Source of the DNA: Halocalculus aciditolerans
Lineage (GTDB): Archaea; Halobacteriota; Halobacteria; Halobacteriales; Halobacteriaceae
Length of the DNA stretch: 64,000 nt
Assembly (NCBI RefSeq): GCF_014647475.1
Contig: NZ_BMPG01000001.1
Span: forward strand, 620,001-684,000
Reading direction: 5' to 3'
This document shows, piece after piece, positions 1-8,748 of the stretch. Position numbers and translations under genes: made by a program. The notes beneath the pieces were generated by a model that was not told the DNA's origin, ran no database searches, and saw only the letters and a list, made by a program, of their open reading frames with translations. How positions within the stretch are numbered: position 1 is the first letter of the stretch; every line of letters begins with the position of its first letter.

Positions 1-2
1 AG

Positions 3-818
3 GACGTGCCGGCGCTCTTCTCCGGCCAGGGGATTAACTTCCTCCTGTTCAACTCGAACGGCGGCCTGCTCGCCATCGTCACGACGGTCCTCATCTTCGC
101 GGTCGTCGTGTACGCGGAGTCCGTCCGCGTCGAGATCCCGCTCAGTCACGCTCGCGTGAAGGGCGCACGTGGTCGGTTCCCCGTGAAGCTCATCTACGCG
201 AGCGTCCTGCCGATGATCCTCGTTCGGGCGCTCCAGGCGAACATCCAGTTCCTCGGTCGCATCCTCTACAGCCAGCTCGGCGATTCGGGGATGCCGGACT
301 GGCTGGGCGTCTACACGCAGGGCTCCGGCGGGTTCTCGCCCGTCGACGGCGTGTTCTACTATCTCGCGCCGATTCACAGCCCCGGGGACTGGATGTGGTT
401 CGTGCAGGGCGTCTCCCAGGAGCCGTGGCAGATTCTGCTCCGCGTCTTCTTCGACTTGCTGTTCATGGTCGTCGGCGGCGCGATATTCGCCGTCTTCTGG
501 GTGGAGACTGCGGACATGGGTCCGGAGTCGACCGCCCAGCAGATTCAGAATTCGGGGATGCAGATTCCCGGGTTCCGGCAGAACGTCGGCGTCGTGGAGA
601 AGGTGATGGAGCGGTACATCCCGCAGGTCACCGTCATCGGTGGCGCGCTCGTCGGGCTGCTCGCCGTCGCGGCGAACATGCTCGGGACGATCGGGAACGT
701 CTCCGGGACGGGGCTCCTGCTTACCGTCTCCATCACGTACAAGCTCTACGAGGAGATCGCGGAAGAACAGCTCATGAACATGCATCCGATGATGCGCCAG
801 ATGTTCGGCAACGAGTAG
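3..818 (+). CDS. secY: Preprotein translocase subunit SecY, C-terminal part (5' end outside window)
   Basis: SecY is the pore of the Sec translocon in the cytoplasmic membrane. The reading frame is already open at the window edge, so the GTG at 6 is probably internal. About 270 residues remain, against roughly 480 in full haloarchaeal SecY. What is seen: several hydrophobic helices, the cytoplasmic loop after VYAESVRVEIPLSHARVKG (typical of the C5 ribosome-binding loop), and the ending LYEEIAEEQLMNMHPMMRQM, as in archaeal SecY C-tails. In haloarchaea secY normally closes the ribosomal-protein superoperon and lies close to adk. Here adk lies about 14 kb downstream, behind potassium-transport genes. 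Confidence 0.96.
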   Translation, partial: DVPALFSGQGINFLLFNSNGGLLAIVTTVLIFAVVVYAESVRVEIPLSHARVKGARGRFPVKLIYASVLPMILVRALQANIQFLGRILYSQLGDSGMPDWLGVYTQGSGGFSPVDGVFYYLAPIHSPGDWMWFVQGVSQEPWQILLRVFFDLLFMVVGGAIFAVFWVETADMGPESTAQQIQNSGMQIPGFRQNVGVVEKVMERYIPQVTVIGGALVGLLAVAANMLGTIGNVSGTGLLLTVSITYKLYEEIAEEQLMNMHPMMRQMFGNE

Positions 819-977
819 CCGAACGGGTCTGACGCACTCTCGGATTCTCTCCGTTCTCACGCCGCCTAGCCGTCGGCTCGCGCGTCGTGGAGCCGGCCTG
901 TGTGGTGTGGTTTCAGTGTGCCCTCGGGGTCGAAACCGACTTTTACGAGGGTCGTGTGGGAGTGGGTATGCAAGTAC

Positions 978-983
978 GGAGGG
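978..983 (+). promoter_or_regulatory. Shine-Dalgarno site fixing the start of the first trkA
   Basis: GGAGGG lies 7 nt before the ATG at 991 and supports that start over upstream in-frame possibilities. A TATA-like CTTTTACGA lies near 940-948. A short overlapping frame opens at ATG 968 and ends at 1003, close to the expected transcription start. Confidence 0.6.
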
Positions 984-990
984 ACCGTCG

Positions 991-2328
991 ATGCGTGTCG
1001 TAATCGTCGGTGCCGGCGAAGTCGGGTCGAGCATCGCGGCCGACCTGAGTGACGCGCACGACGTGGTCGTCATCGACGTCGACTCCGAGCGCGTAGAGGC
1101 GTTGACGTACAACGTCGACGTGCTGCCGGTGGAGGGCGACGGGACGGACCCGGCCGTGCTCGAGGAAGCGTCCGTGGACGCGGCAGATATGGTTATCGCG
1201 TCGACGGACGACGACGAGACGAATCTGGCGGTGTGCGGGACGGCGGCGACGCTCGGCGACCCGTTCACTATCGCGCGCGTGCAGAAGACGACGTACCTCC
1301 AGACGTGGCGGCGGGCGCAGGGCGCGTTCAGCGTGGACTTCATGGTGTGTACGGACCTGTTGACCGCGCAGTCGGTGGTGCGGGTCATCGGGTTCCCGAC
1401 GGCGACGGACGTCGACCCGTTCGCGGGCGGGCGCGTGCAGATGGCGGAGTTCGAAGTCCCCGAGGACAGTCCGATTGCGGGGCAGACGGTGCAGGAGGCA
1501 GACCGGTTCGAGTCGCTGACGTTCGCGGCGGTGATTCGGGACGGCGAGACGCACGTGCCGCGCGGGGAGACGGTGTTGACGGCGAACAGCCGCGTGCTCG
1601 TCATCGGGACGCCGCAGAGCGTGGAGGCGTTCGCGGCGGCGATTACGCCGGAGCGCGCGGTCGGGAACGCAGAGGACGTGCTCATCGTCGGCGGGAGCCA
1701 GCAGGGCTTCCTCATCGCGAAGCTCCTCGGAGAGCGCGGGTTCAGCCCGCGGCTCATCGAGCGGGACGAGGCGCGCGCTCGCGACCTCGCGGAGCGCCTA
1801 CCGGAGACGACGGTGATGGCGCACGACGCGACGGACGCAGAGTTCTTAGAGCGCGAGCACGTCGGCGAGTCGGACGTCGTCATCTCCTGTCTCGACAGCG
1901 ACGAGAAGACGCTGCTCGCGTCCCTCCTGGTGAAGCGGCTGGGGGCGGCGCGGTCGGTGGCGGTCGTGGACTCCGCGGAGTACGTCGACCTCTTCGAGAC
2001 CGTCGGCGTCGACGTCGCGGTGAACCCGCGTGAGGTGACGGCAGAAGAGATCACGCGGTTCACGCGGGAGCGCCGCGCGGAGAACGTCGCCATCATCGAG
2101 CCGGGGACGGCGGAAGTCCTCGAAATCGAGGTGGACGGAGAGAGCGTGCTCGCCGGTCGGGCGATTCAGGACGCCGTACAGGACCTCCCGGACGGCCTCG
2201 TCATCGGGGCGATTACGCGCGGTGAGGCGGTCATCACGCCGCGCGGGGACACGGTCGTCGAGGTCGGCGACCACGTCGTCGTGTTCGTGCGCGAGGACGC
2301 GCGGGACACGGTCGAAGCGAAACTATGA
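991..2328 (+). CDS. trkA: Trk potassium uptake protein TrkA, two RCK domains
   Basis: Peripheral cytosolic gating subunit of a TrkH/TrkG K+ channel-transporter; it binds NAD(H) or nucleotides and couples ligand state to the pore. The 446-residue protein has two Rossmann RCK_N folds. The first has GAGEVGSS near residue 7 followed by an acidic strand end (VVIDVD); the second starts near residue 225 (LIVGGSQQG). Each is followed by an RCK_C domain, the last one ending in an ITPRGDTVVEVGDHVVVF strand set. The start at 991 is set by a GGAGGG site. The stop overlaps the next gene as ATGA, so it is translationally coupled to the first trkH. Tandem RCK is the classical full-length TrkA form, unlike the one-RCK proteins at 5781 and 8749. 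Confidence 0.95.
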   Translation: MRVVIVGAGEVGSSIAADLSDAHDVVVIDVDSERVEALTYNVDVLPVEGDGTDPAVLEEASVDAADMVIASTDDDETNLAVCGTAATLGDPFTIARVQKTTYLQTWRRAQGAFSVDFMVCTDLLTAQSVVRVIGFPTATDVDPFAGGRVQMAEFEVPEDSPIAGQTVQEADRFESLTFAAVIRDGETHVPRGETVLTANSRVLVIGTPQSVEAFAAAITPERAVGNAEDVLIVGGSQQGFLIAKLLGERGFSPRLIERDEARARDLAERLPETTVMAHDATDAEFLEREHVGESDVVISCLDSDEKTLLASLLVKRLGAARSVAVVDSAEYVDLFETVGVDVAVNPREVTAEEITRFTRERRAENVAIIEPGTAEVLEIEVDGESVLAGRAIQDAVQDLPDGLVIGAITRGEAVITPRGDTVVEVGDHVVVFVREDARDTVEAKL

Positions 2329-3899
2329 GCGGTCAGCTATACGTCGATTGGCGGGCGAGCCTCAGCCTCGTCGGGACGGTCGTGAAGTGGCTGTCCGTCC
2401 CGATGCTCTTCCCGCTCGCGGTCGGCGTCTACTACGGCGACGGCGGGATTCCGGTGTTCCTCACGGCCATCGCGGTGACGTTCACGACGGGCTGGCTGCT
2501 GGAGCGACTCGACGCCGACCCGGACCTCGGGACGCGAGAAGGCTTCTTGATGGTGTCGTCGACGTGGCTCGCAGTGACGGTCGTCGGCGCGATTCCCTAC
2601 GTCTTAGAGGGCCACGGCGTCCCCTTCCTGTTCGCCGCGGAGAGCCCGGCGTCGACGCTCGCGGACCCGGTGAACGCGGTGTTCGAGACGATGAGCGGGT
2701 TCACGACTACCGGAGCCACGGTGATGGGGAGTATCTCGTTCGACGCGCACTCGCGAGCCGTGATGATGTGGCGTCAGCAGACCCAGTGGCTCGGCGGGAT
2801 GGGGATTGTCGTGCTCGCGGTCGCCATCCTCCCGAAACTCTCCGTGGGAGGTGCACAGCTCATGGACGCGGAAGCGCCGGGGCCAGGCCTAGAGAAACTC
2901 ACGCCGCGCATCGCGGAGACGGCGCGGGCGCTCTGGGGGATTTACATCGGGCTGACGGCGCTCGAAATCGTCCTGCTCTACGCGCTGCACGTGCTCGGGT
3001 ACGCGCCGAACATGACGTTCTACAACGCGGTGGCGCACGGGTTCACGACGATGCCGACGGGCGGGTTCAGCCCGGAAGCGCGGAGCATCGAGGCGTTCAG
3101 CGCGGTCGTCCAGTGGCTCATCGTTCCGTTCATGCTCTTCGCCGGGGTGAACTTCGCGCTGTTCTGGCACGCGATTACCGGGGATTGGCGGCACGCGCTC
3201 CGGGACGCGGAGCTCCGGTTCTTCGCGGGAGCGTTCGCCGCGGGGACCGCAGTCCTCACCGTGCTCCTGTTCACTGACTCCGGGCTGGTCAACGTGGAGA
3301 ACGTCGGTCGGATCGCGGGCGCGGTCGAGCCCTCGCTCCGCTACGCGACGTTCCAGATGGCGTCCATCGTGACGACGACCGGATACGCCAACATGGATTT
3401 CAACGCGTGGGGTGCGCCCGCGCAGTACGTCCTGCTCGCCGCGATGTTCTTCGGCGGGAGCGCGGGCAGCACGGCCGGCGCGGTCAAGGCCGTCCGCTGG
3501 CTCGTCATCCTGAAGAGCCTGCGCCGTGAGCTGTTCACGACCGTCCACCCCGAGGCGATTCGGCCGATTCGGCTCGCGGGGCGTGTCCTCGACGAGAGCA
3601 CCGTCCGCGGCATCTACGCCTTCACTCTCCTCTACTTCGTCATCTTCGCGGCGGCGACGCTCCTCGTGTTCCTGCTCGGCGCGACGACCGACGGGCCGCT
3701 CACGTTCCTGGAGGCGTCGAGCGCGGTCGCGGCCACGCTCGGGAACGTCGGGCCGGGGTTCGGCATCGTCGGGCCGATGAACAGTTACCTGCCGTTCCCC
3801 GACGCGTCCAAGCTCCTGATGGTCGCGTTGATGTGGACGGGCCGCCTCGAAATCTTCCCGCTGTTCGTCCTGCTCACGCGGAGCTACTGGACGGACTGA
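2325..3899 (+). CDS. trkH: TrkH family potassium uptake protein (copy 1)
   Basis: Integral membrane K+ pore of the Trk/Ktr superfamily, 524 residues, with the usual four M1-P-M2 repeats. The pore-loop signatures visible are GFTTTGA, TMPTGGF, TTTGYA and GNVGPG; each carries the glycine expected in the selectivity filter. The N-terminus MSGQLYVDWRASLSLVG is typical of haloarchaeal TrkH. It overlaps the preceding trkA by 4 nt and so forms a standard trkAH pair. It is clearly more distant from the two TrkH copies downstream (3948 and 6937) than these are from each other. Confidence 0.95.
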   Translation: MSGQLYVDWRASLSLVGTVVKWLSVPMLFPLAVGVYYGDGGIPVFLTAIAVTFTTGWLLERLDADPDLGTREGFLMVSSTWLAVTVVGAIPYVLEGHGVPFLFAAESPASTLADPVNAVFETMSGFTTTGATVMGSISFDAHSRAVMMWRQQTQWLGGMGIVVLAVAILPKLSVGGAQLMDAEAPGPGLEKLTPRIAETARALWGIYIGLTALEIVLLYALHVLGYAPNMTFYNAVAHGFTTMPTGGFSPEARSIEAFSAVVQWLIVPFMLFAGVNFALFWHAITGDWRHALRDAELRFFAGAFAAGTAVLTVLLFTDSGLVNVENVGRIAGAVEPSLRYATFQMASIVTTTGYANMDFNAWGAPAQYVLLAAMFFGGSAGSTAGAVKAVRWLVILKSLRRELFTTVHPEAIRPIRLAGRVLDESTVRGIYAFTLLYFVIFAAATLLVFLLGATTDGPLTFLEASSAVAATLGNVGPGFGIVGPMNSYLPFPDASKLLMVALMWTGRLEIFPLFVLLTRSYWTD

Positions 3900-3947
3900 C
3901 CGGGAAGCCGTACGACTTTTGATGCTGGTCGACGCGGTGTCGGATAG

Positions 3948-5534
3948 ATGGTCTCAGGGCTCCGTTCTGTCGGCCGCGACCTCGGGCGGATCCTCGAGGC
4001 GTTCGCGGTGATGCCGACGGCGTCGATGGTCGTCGCGGCCGCGTGGCGCGAGTGGTACGTTCTCCCGTCGCTTCTCGTCGCTGCGGTCGTGCCGTTCGCG
4101 GTTGGGTGGTGGCTCACAGAGTCGTACGCGGACGCCCGGGAGCCCGGGAAGCTCCACGGGATGGTTATCGCGGCGACCGGGTGGGCGACCGTCGGCGTGT
4201 TCGGTGCGATTCCGTTCGTAGGAATCGCGGTCTCGATGCAGCAGGGCTGGTTCGGCGCGCCGCCGCTGAACGCGACGATGGCGGCGTTCCTGAACCCCCT
4301 GAACGCGGTGTTCGAGTCGTTTAGCGGGTTCACGGGCACCGGCCTCACGATGAGCGTTCACGAGAACACGCTCCCACACACGCTCCAGTGGTGGCGGTCG
4401 TTCACGGAGTGGGTGGGCGGCGTGGGCGTCATCGTCCTGACGACGGCGATTCTCGCTCGCCCGGGAAGCGGGAGTCTCACTCTCTACGAGTCCGAGGCGC
4501 GCTCGGAGAAGATTCACCCGAGCATCGTCTCAACGGTGCGCACCATCTGGTGGATTTTCCTCCTCTTCACGTTCGTCTCCATCGTCACGCTGTGGCTCGC
4601 GGGCCTCCCGGCGTGGGACGCCATCAACCACGCGATGACCGGGCTCGCCACCGGCGGGTTCAGCATCACCGATAACTCCATCGCGACCTACGACAGCCCG
4701 CTCGTCGACTTCGTCCTCCTCCCGATCATGACGCTCGGAAGTATCGCGTTCCCCATCCACTACCTCCTCCTCCAGGGCCACTTCGAGAACGTGTACGAGG
4801 ACCTCCAGACGCGCTGGGTGTTCGGCTTCTTCGCGGTCGGCGTCGCCGCGCTCGTCTGGCTGTTGTACACCGGCCGCGTCTACCACGGCACGGAGGCGAT
4901 TACGTTCCTCGGCGTGACGTTCACCGGTCAGGCGGCCGCGATCTTCCAGTCCGTCCGGTACGGCGCGTTCCAGTTCGTGTCCGCGGCGTCTTGCACGGGC
5001 TTCCAGACGGCGTCCATCGGCGGGTCGTGGAGCGCGGCGTCCCAGCTCGTCGTCTCGTTCGCGATGGTCGTCGGGGCGGCTTCGGGGTCGACCGTCGGCG
5101 GCATCAAACTCGTCCGGCTCGCCACGCTCCTGAAGGGAGCGGCGTTCCGCGTCTCGGGCGTGTTCTACCCGCAGTCGGCGGTTCGGACGTTCCGGCTCGG
5201 CGACCGAAAGCTCTCCAGTGCCGAACTCACACAGGAGTTCGAGGAGGCTGCGATTATCTCTCTGCTCTGGGGCGTGTTCCTCGTGCTCGGCATCGCCGTC
5301 CTCCTGCTCGTCGTGCCGATGGGCCCCGACGGGTTCGCCTTGGAGAACGTCGTGTTCGAGGTCGCGTCGGCGCAGGGGAACGTCGGGCTCTCCACGGGCA
5401 TCACCGGCCCGGACATGCCGACTGCGGCGAAACTCGTCTTCCTCCTGAACATGTGGGTCGGGCGTCTCGAAATCATCCCCGTGCTCGTCACGCTCCGCGG
5501 CGTCTTCCGCGGCTTCGGGGTGTACCGCCAGTGA
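3948..5534 (+). CDS. trkH: TrkH family potassium uptake protein (copy 2, first cassette)
   Basis: K+ pore protein of 528 residues with four pore loops: GFTGTGL, GLATGGF, AASCTGF and GNVGLS. The start ATG follows a 48-nt gap after copy 1. It is the first member of a cassette with a small membrane protein (GTGA overlap at 5531) and a one-RCK TrkA at 5781. The central part, from about HTLQWWRSF to GLATGGFSIT, is almost identical to the copy at 6937, while the N-terminal 130 residues and the loop around residues 300-330 differ more. This suggests a tandem duplication with later homogenisation of the middle. The pore loops differ from copy 1, so ion affinity or gating may differ. Confidence 0.95.
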   Translation: MVSGLRSVGRDLGRILEAFAVMPTASMVVAAAWREWYVLPSLLVAAVVPFAVGWWLTESYADAREPGKLHGMVIAATGWATVGVFGAIPFVGIAVSMQQGWFGAPPLNATMAAFLNPLNAVFESFSGFTGTGLTMSVHENTLPHTLQWWRSFTEWVGGVGVIVLTTAILARPGSGSLTLYESEARSEKIHPSIVSTVRTIWWIFLLFTFVSIVTLWLAGLPAWDAINHAMTGLATGGFSITDNSIATYDSPLVDFVLLPIMTLGSIAFPIHYLLLQGHFENVYEDLQTRWVFGFFAVGVAALVWLLYTGRVYHGTEAITFLGVTFTGQAAAIFQSVRYGAFQFVSAASCTGFQTASIGGSWSAASQLVVSFAMVVGAASGSTVGGIKLVRLATLLKGAAFRVSGVFYPQSAVRTFRLGDRKLSSAELTQEFEEAAIISLLWGVFLVLGIAVLLLVVPMGPDGFALENVVFEVASAQGNVGLSTGITGPDMPTAAKLVFLLNMWVGRLEIIPVLVTLRGVFRGFGVYRQ

Positions 5535-5755
5535 AACCCGACGACATTCCCGGGTTCACCGAACTCGTCGCGGCCGGACCGGACGACCGCGTGTTCGACA
5601 CGCTCGTGCTCGTCGGCCCCATCGTCGTGCTCGCGCTCGCAGTGTTCGGGCGGGGCGTCGCGACGACCGCGCTCGCCGCGGTCTACCTCCTCGGATTCGT
5701 CGGATACGTCTGTCTCCTGGGGATTCGACGCGCCCGCGAAAGCGACAGCACTTAA
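5531..5755 (+). CDS. Small two-helix membrane protein coupled to trkH (candidate Trk accessory subunit A)
   Basis: A 74-residue protein starting at GTG, overlapping the trkH stop as GTGA; its stop lies 25 nt before the one-RCK trkA. It has a polar N-terminus with PGF and GPDDRVFD, a hydrophobic helix (about residues 24-39), GR at 40-41, a second helix (about 44-63) and a basic tail (IRRAR). It aligns without gaps to the 73-residue protein at 8511. Shared positions include P7, G16, D18, D19, V21, D23, L25, V28, G29, G40, R41, Y52, Y59, R66 and R67. I know no named family. Position and coupling suggest a structural or assembly partner of TrkH, by analogy with small subunits such as KdpF; that role is inferred. 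Confidence 0.8.
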   Translation: MKPDDIPGFTELVAAGPDDRVFDTLVLVGPIVVLALAVFGRGVATTALAAVYLLGFVGYVCLLGIRRARESDST

Positions 5756-5780
5756 CTGACTGGCCGGCGCGGCCACGTAC

Positions 5781-6458
5781 ATGTACGTCATCGTCGTCGG
5801 CGCAGGGCAGATCGGCTCGCAGGTACTCGACCTCGCGACAACCACGGAGAACGAGGTCGTCGTCGTCGAACGCGACCCGGAAGTCGCGGAGGCCGCGAGC
5901 CGCGAGTACGACTGTCTCGTTCTGAACGGCGACGCGACGAACCGGGAAATTCTGGAGGACGCAGGCGCTGACCGGGCGGACGCGATTATCTGCACGACCG
6001 ACGAGGACGCGACGAACCTCATGGTGTTGTTCCTCGCGAAGGAACTCGATATCGCCTCGCTGGTGACGGTGGTGCAAGACCCCGACCACCTAGGTATCTT
6101 CGAGCGAGTCGGCGCGACCATCCTCGAAAACCCACAGCGCCTCATCGCCCAGTATCTCTTCCGCGCGGTCCAGCGGCCCGCCGTCGAGGACTTCATGGAG
6201 CTCGGCGGGGACGCGGAAATCTTCGAGACGACCGTCGCGCCCGACGCCCCCATCGCCGGGCTATCACTCCGGGACGCCGGCGAGAGCGGGCTGCTCGGCG
6301 ACGACGTCCTCCTCGTCGCCATCGAGCGCACGACCGACGGCACGGAAGAGGTCATCACGCCGCGCGGCGGCACGACGGTCGAACCGGGTGACGTCGTCAC
6401 GGTGTTCTCCCGCGTCGGCATGACCGACGACGTCCTCGAAACCTTCGCCGGACTGTAG
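5781..6458 (+). CDS. trkA: TrkA-type potassium gating protein, single RCK (first cassette)
   Basis: A 225-residue RCK protein: RCK_N Rossmann domain with GAGQIGSQ near residue 7 and the acidic VVVERD strand end, then a linker through NPQRLIAQYLFRAVQRP, then RCK_C (ITPRGGTTVEPGDVVTVFSR). It is half the length of the TrkA at 991, so it presumably forms the gating ring as a homo-oligomer, as KtrA does. It closes the cassette TrkH, small protein, TrkA. It is closely similar to the copy at 8749, including the CTTDEDATN segment. Confidence 0.94.
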   Translation: MYVIVVGAGQIGSQVLDLATTTENEVVVVERDPEVAEAASREYDCLVLNGDATNREILEDAGADRADAIICTTDEDATNLMVLFLAKELDIASLVTVVQDPDHLGIFERVGATILENPQRLIAQYLFRAVQRPAVEDFMELGGDAEIFETTVAPDAPIAGLSLRDAGESGLLGDDVLLVAIERTTDGTEEVITPRGGTTVEPGDVVTVFSRVGMTDDVLETFAGL

Positions 6459-6523
6459 ATACGGTCCGCCTGACTCACGCGCCCCGGCGCGAAACCACTC
6501 GGCGACGAACGACCCGACGGCGC

Positions 6524-6781
6524 TCACTCGTCATTACGATAGCCGAGAAACGTCCAGTGGACGTGGTGGTCCTCATCGCCCAGCGAGCGGGTGACGTCGA
6601 TCTGGTACAGTGCCTGCTTGATCGCTCCCGTCTCGTCCTCCTCGAAGAGAATGACTTCCGCTTCGTAGCGAGTGCGTTCGACGATACGGTATCGTTCGAC
6701 ATTACCCCTTTCCGCGATTTCGACGTCGAGGATGTCCTCGATGGGGGGGACAGTGCCCTCTGGTTTGCGATCTGTTCCCAT
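6524..6781 (-). CDS. Conserved-looking small acidic protein between the two trk cassettes
   Basis: An 85-residue protein, not recognised. It is acidic and charged and would fold as beta strands (ERYRIVERTRYEAEVILFEED, QALYQIDVTRSLGDEDHHVHWTFLGYRND). There are no membrane helices or cysteines. It reads against the flanking trk genes and starts in the AT-rich region that also holds the trkH copy 3 promoter, so the two would share a divergent control region of about 155 bp. The composition of the protein is haloarchaeal. The ORF could be a real small gene or a passenger. Confidence 0.6.
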   Translation of the reverse strand: MGTDRKPEGTVPPIEDILDVEIAERGNVERYRIVERTRYEAEVILFEEDETGAIKQALYQIDVTRSLGDEDHHVHWTFLGYRNDE

Positions 6782-6862
6782 GACGTTCTATATCTCGCTC
6801 TTCCTTATTACATTTGCTGATAGCTGGGGTGTGGAGGGGGAATACTTGGCTTCTCCGAAGTT

Positions 6863-6889
6863 GGGTATATATGTGGAGTCCGTATACCC
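6863..6889 (+). promoter_or_regulatory. TATA-containing inverted repeat upstream of the third trkH
   Basis: GGGTATA (6863-6869) and TATACCC (6883-6889) form a perfect 7-bp inverted repeat with a 13-nt spacer, 48 nt before the trkH start at 6937. The repeat overlaps the only TATA-like stretch here (GGGTATATATG). A dimeric regulator bound to it would compete with TBP. The Lrp-RCK_C protein at 9698 is an obvious candidate, but nothing in the sequence proves that. Confidence 0.45.
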
Positions 6890-6936
6890 GACCACTACCG
6901 GAAGGTATTTCTTCCGTCTGTCAGTACGGACGGGGC

Positions 6937-8514
6937 ATGCAGGAGTCCTCTGCGACGATCGGCCGCGATCTCGGCCGGATCTTTCAGGCGTTCTCCGTGA
7001 TGCCGTTGCTGTCGCTCCCGGTCGCCCTCGTCTGGCACGAACTCTACGCAGTTCCTGCACTCCTCGTCTCGACGCTCCTCCCGCTCGGAATCGGCACCGC
7101 GCTCGTCCGCCGGTTCGCTGGCGCGGCCGAACCGGGGAAACTCCACGGGATGATGATCGCGGCGAGCGGCTGGTTCCTCGTCGCCGGCTTCGGCGCGCTC
7201 CCGTTCCTCCTCGTGGCGTGGACACAGCAACTCGGGCTCTTCGGCGCGCCGCTGCTCTCGGAGACGACGGCGGCACACCTCTCCGCGCTGAACGCGCTCT
7301 TCGAGAGTCTCAGCGGCTTCACCGGGACGGGACTCACGATGAGCGTGAACGAGTCCGAACTCCCACACACGCTCCAGTGGTGGCGGTCGTTCATCGAATG
7401 GATCGGCGGCGTGGGCGTCATCGTCCTGACGACGGCAATCCTCGCCCGTCCGGGAAGCGGGAGCCTGACGCTTTACGAGTCAGAGGCGCGCTCGGAGAAA
7501 ATCCACCCGAGCATCGTCTCCACCGTCCGGACGATCTGGTGGATCTTCCTCCTCTTCACCGTCTTCTCCATCCTGGTGTTGTGGCTCGCGGGAATGCCGA
7601 TGTGGGACGCCATCAACCACGCGATGACCGGGCTCGCCACCGGCGGGTTCAGCATCACGGACGGCTCCATCGCGACCTACGACAGCCCACTCATTGACTT
7701 CGCCCTCCTTCCGATTATGGTGCTCGGCAGCATCGCGTTCCCCGTCCACTACCTCGTCCTCCGCGGCGACCTCTCCCAGCTGTACGAGGACCTCCAGACG
7801 CGCTGGGTGTTCGGCTTCTTCGGACTTTTGTCGGCCTTCCTCGTCGCTATCATCTACAGCCAAGGCGTCTATCAGTCGACGGAGACGATCACCTTCCTCG
7901 GCACCACGCTCACCGGGAACGCGGCCGCGCTCTTCCAGTCCGTCCGGTACGGCGTCTTCCAGCTCGTCTCTGCGGCTTCCTGTACGGGCTTCCAGACGGC
8001 CAACTCGCTCGGAACGCAGTGGTCGATGGCCGCGCAGATGACGGTATCCATCGGGATGGTGGTCGGCGCGGCCGCCGGGTCGACCGTCGGCGGCATCAAA
8101 CTCGTCCGGCTCGCCACGCTCACGAAGGGGACCGCCTACCGCATTCGGAACGTCTTTCTCCCGGAGACCGCCGTGACACATTTCGAACTCGGGAGGCGGA
8201 AACTCGACGACCAGGAGGCCGCCCGTGAGTTCGAGGAAGCGGCGATCATCACGTTCCTCTGGTTCGTCTTCCTCGCCGTCGGCGCGTTCGTCCTCATGCT
8301 CACCGTGCAGTCGGCGTACACGCTCCCGAACGTCCTCTTCGAGGTCGCGTCGGCGCAGGGGAACGTCGGGCTCTCCGCGGGTATTACCGGCCCCGGCATG
8401 CCGACGCCCGCGAAAGTGATGTTCCTCTTCAACATGTGGATCGGCCGCCTCGAAATCATCCCCGTCCTCGTCTTACTCCGGGGCCTCCTCTACCGTGAGG
8501 GTGTCTTCCAATGA
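6937..8514 (+). CDS. trkH: TrkH family potassium uptake protein (copy 3, second cassette)
   Basis: K+ pore protein of 525 residues. I place the start at the ATG beginning MQESSATIGRDLGRIFQAFSV because it matches the N-terminus of copy 2 (RDLGRILEAFAV); the frame is open further upstream without homology. Pore loops are GFTGTGL, GLATGGF, AASCTGF and GNVGLS, the same as copy 2. Long blocks are shared nearly base for base with copy 2. Its stop overlaps the start of the small membrane protein at 8511 as ATGA. It has its own AT-rich upstream region with a TATA box inside an inverted repeat, so the second cassette is probably transcribed separately. Confidence 0.95.
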   Translation: MQESSATIGRDLGRIFQAFSVMPLLSLPVALVWHELYAVPALLVSTLLPLGIGTALVRRFAGAAEPGKLHGMMIAASGWFLVAGFGALPFLLVAWTQQLGLFGAPLLSETTAAHLSALNALFESLSGFTGTGLTMSVNESELPHTLQWWRSFIEWIGGVGVIVLTTAILARPGSGSLTLYESEARSEKIHPSIVSTVRTIWWIFLLFTVFSILVLWLAGMPMWDAINHAMTGLATGGFSITDGSIATYDSPLIDFALLPIMVLGSIAFPVHYLVLRGDLSQLYEDLQTRWVFGFFGLLSAFLVAIIYSQGVYQSTETITFLGTTLTGNAAALFQSVRYGVFQLVSAASCTGFQTANSLGTQWSMAAQMTVSIGMVVGAAAGSTVGGIKLVRLATLTKGTAYRIRNVFLPETAVTHFELGRRKLDDQEAAREFEEAAIITFLWFVFLAVGAFVLMLTVQSAYTLPNVLFEVASAQGNVGLSAGITGPGMPTPAKVMFLFNMWIGRLEIIPVLVLLRGLLYREGVFQ

Positions 8515-8732
8515 GCCTCCAGAACTGGCCCGTCATCCGGCAGTTCCGCGAGTTCGGCGGCGACGACGCCGTCGTTGACGCACTCATCGTCGTCGGTCTC
8601 GCACTCGTCGCCGCCGGCGCTATCCTCGGCCGACATCCGGCCGTCATCGGCGCTGCGACGCTCTATGTCGTCGCCGTCGCAGCCTACCCCGTCTATCGGA
8701 CGCTGCGACGACGCTCACAGAACCGTCTGTAA
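8511..8732 (+). CDS. Small two-helix membrane protein coupled to trkH (candidate Trk accessory subunit B)
   Basis: A 73-residue homologue of the protein at 5531, in the same position between trkH and the one-RCK trkA. It has FGGDDAVVD before a helix at about residues 24-39, GR at 40-41, a second helix at about 44-61, and a basic end (RTLRRRSQNR). The ungapped match over the full length, with conserved G-DD-V-D-L, VG, GR, Y and RR positions, shows that selection has kept it after duplication. It overlaps trkH by 4 nt and lies 16 nt before trkA. The function is inferred to be a TrkH partner. Confidence 0.82.
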   Translation: MSLQNWPVIRQFREFGGDDAVVDALIVVGLALVAAGAILGRHPAVIGAATLYVVAVAAYPVYRTLRRRSQNRL

Positions 8733-8748
8733 CTCACACACCACAACA

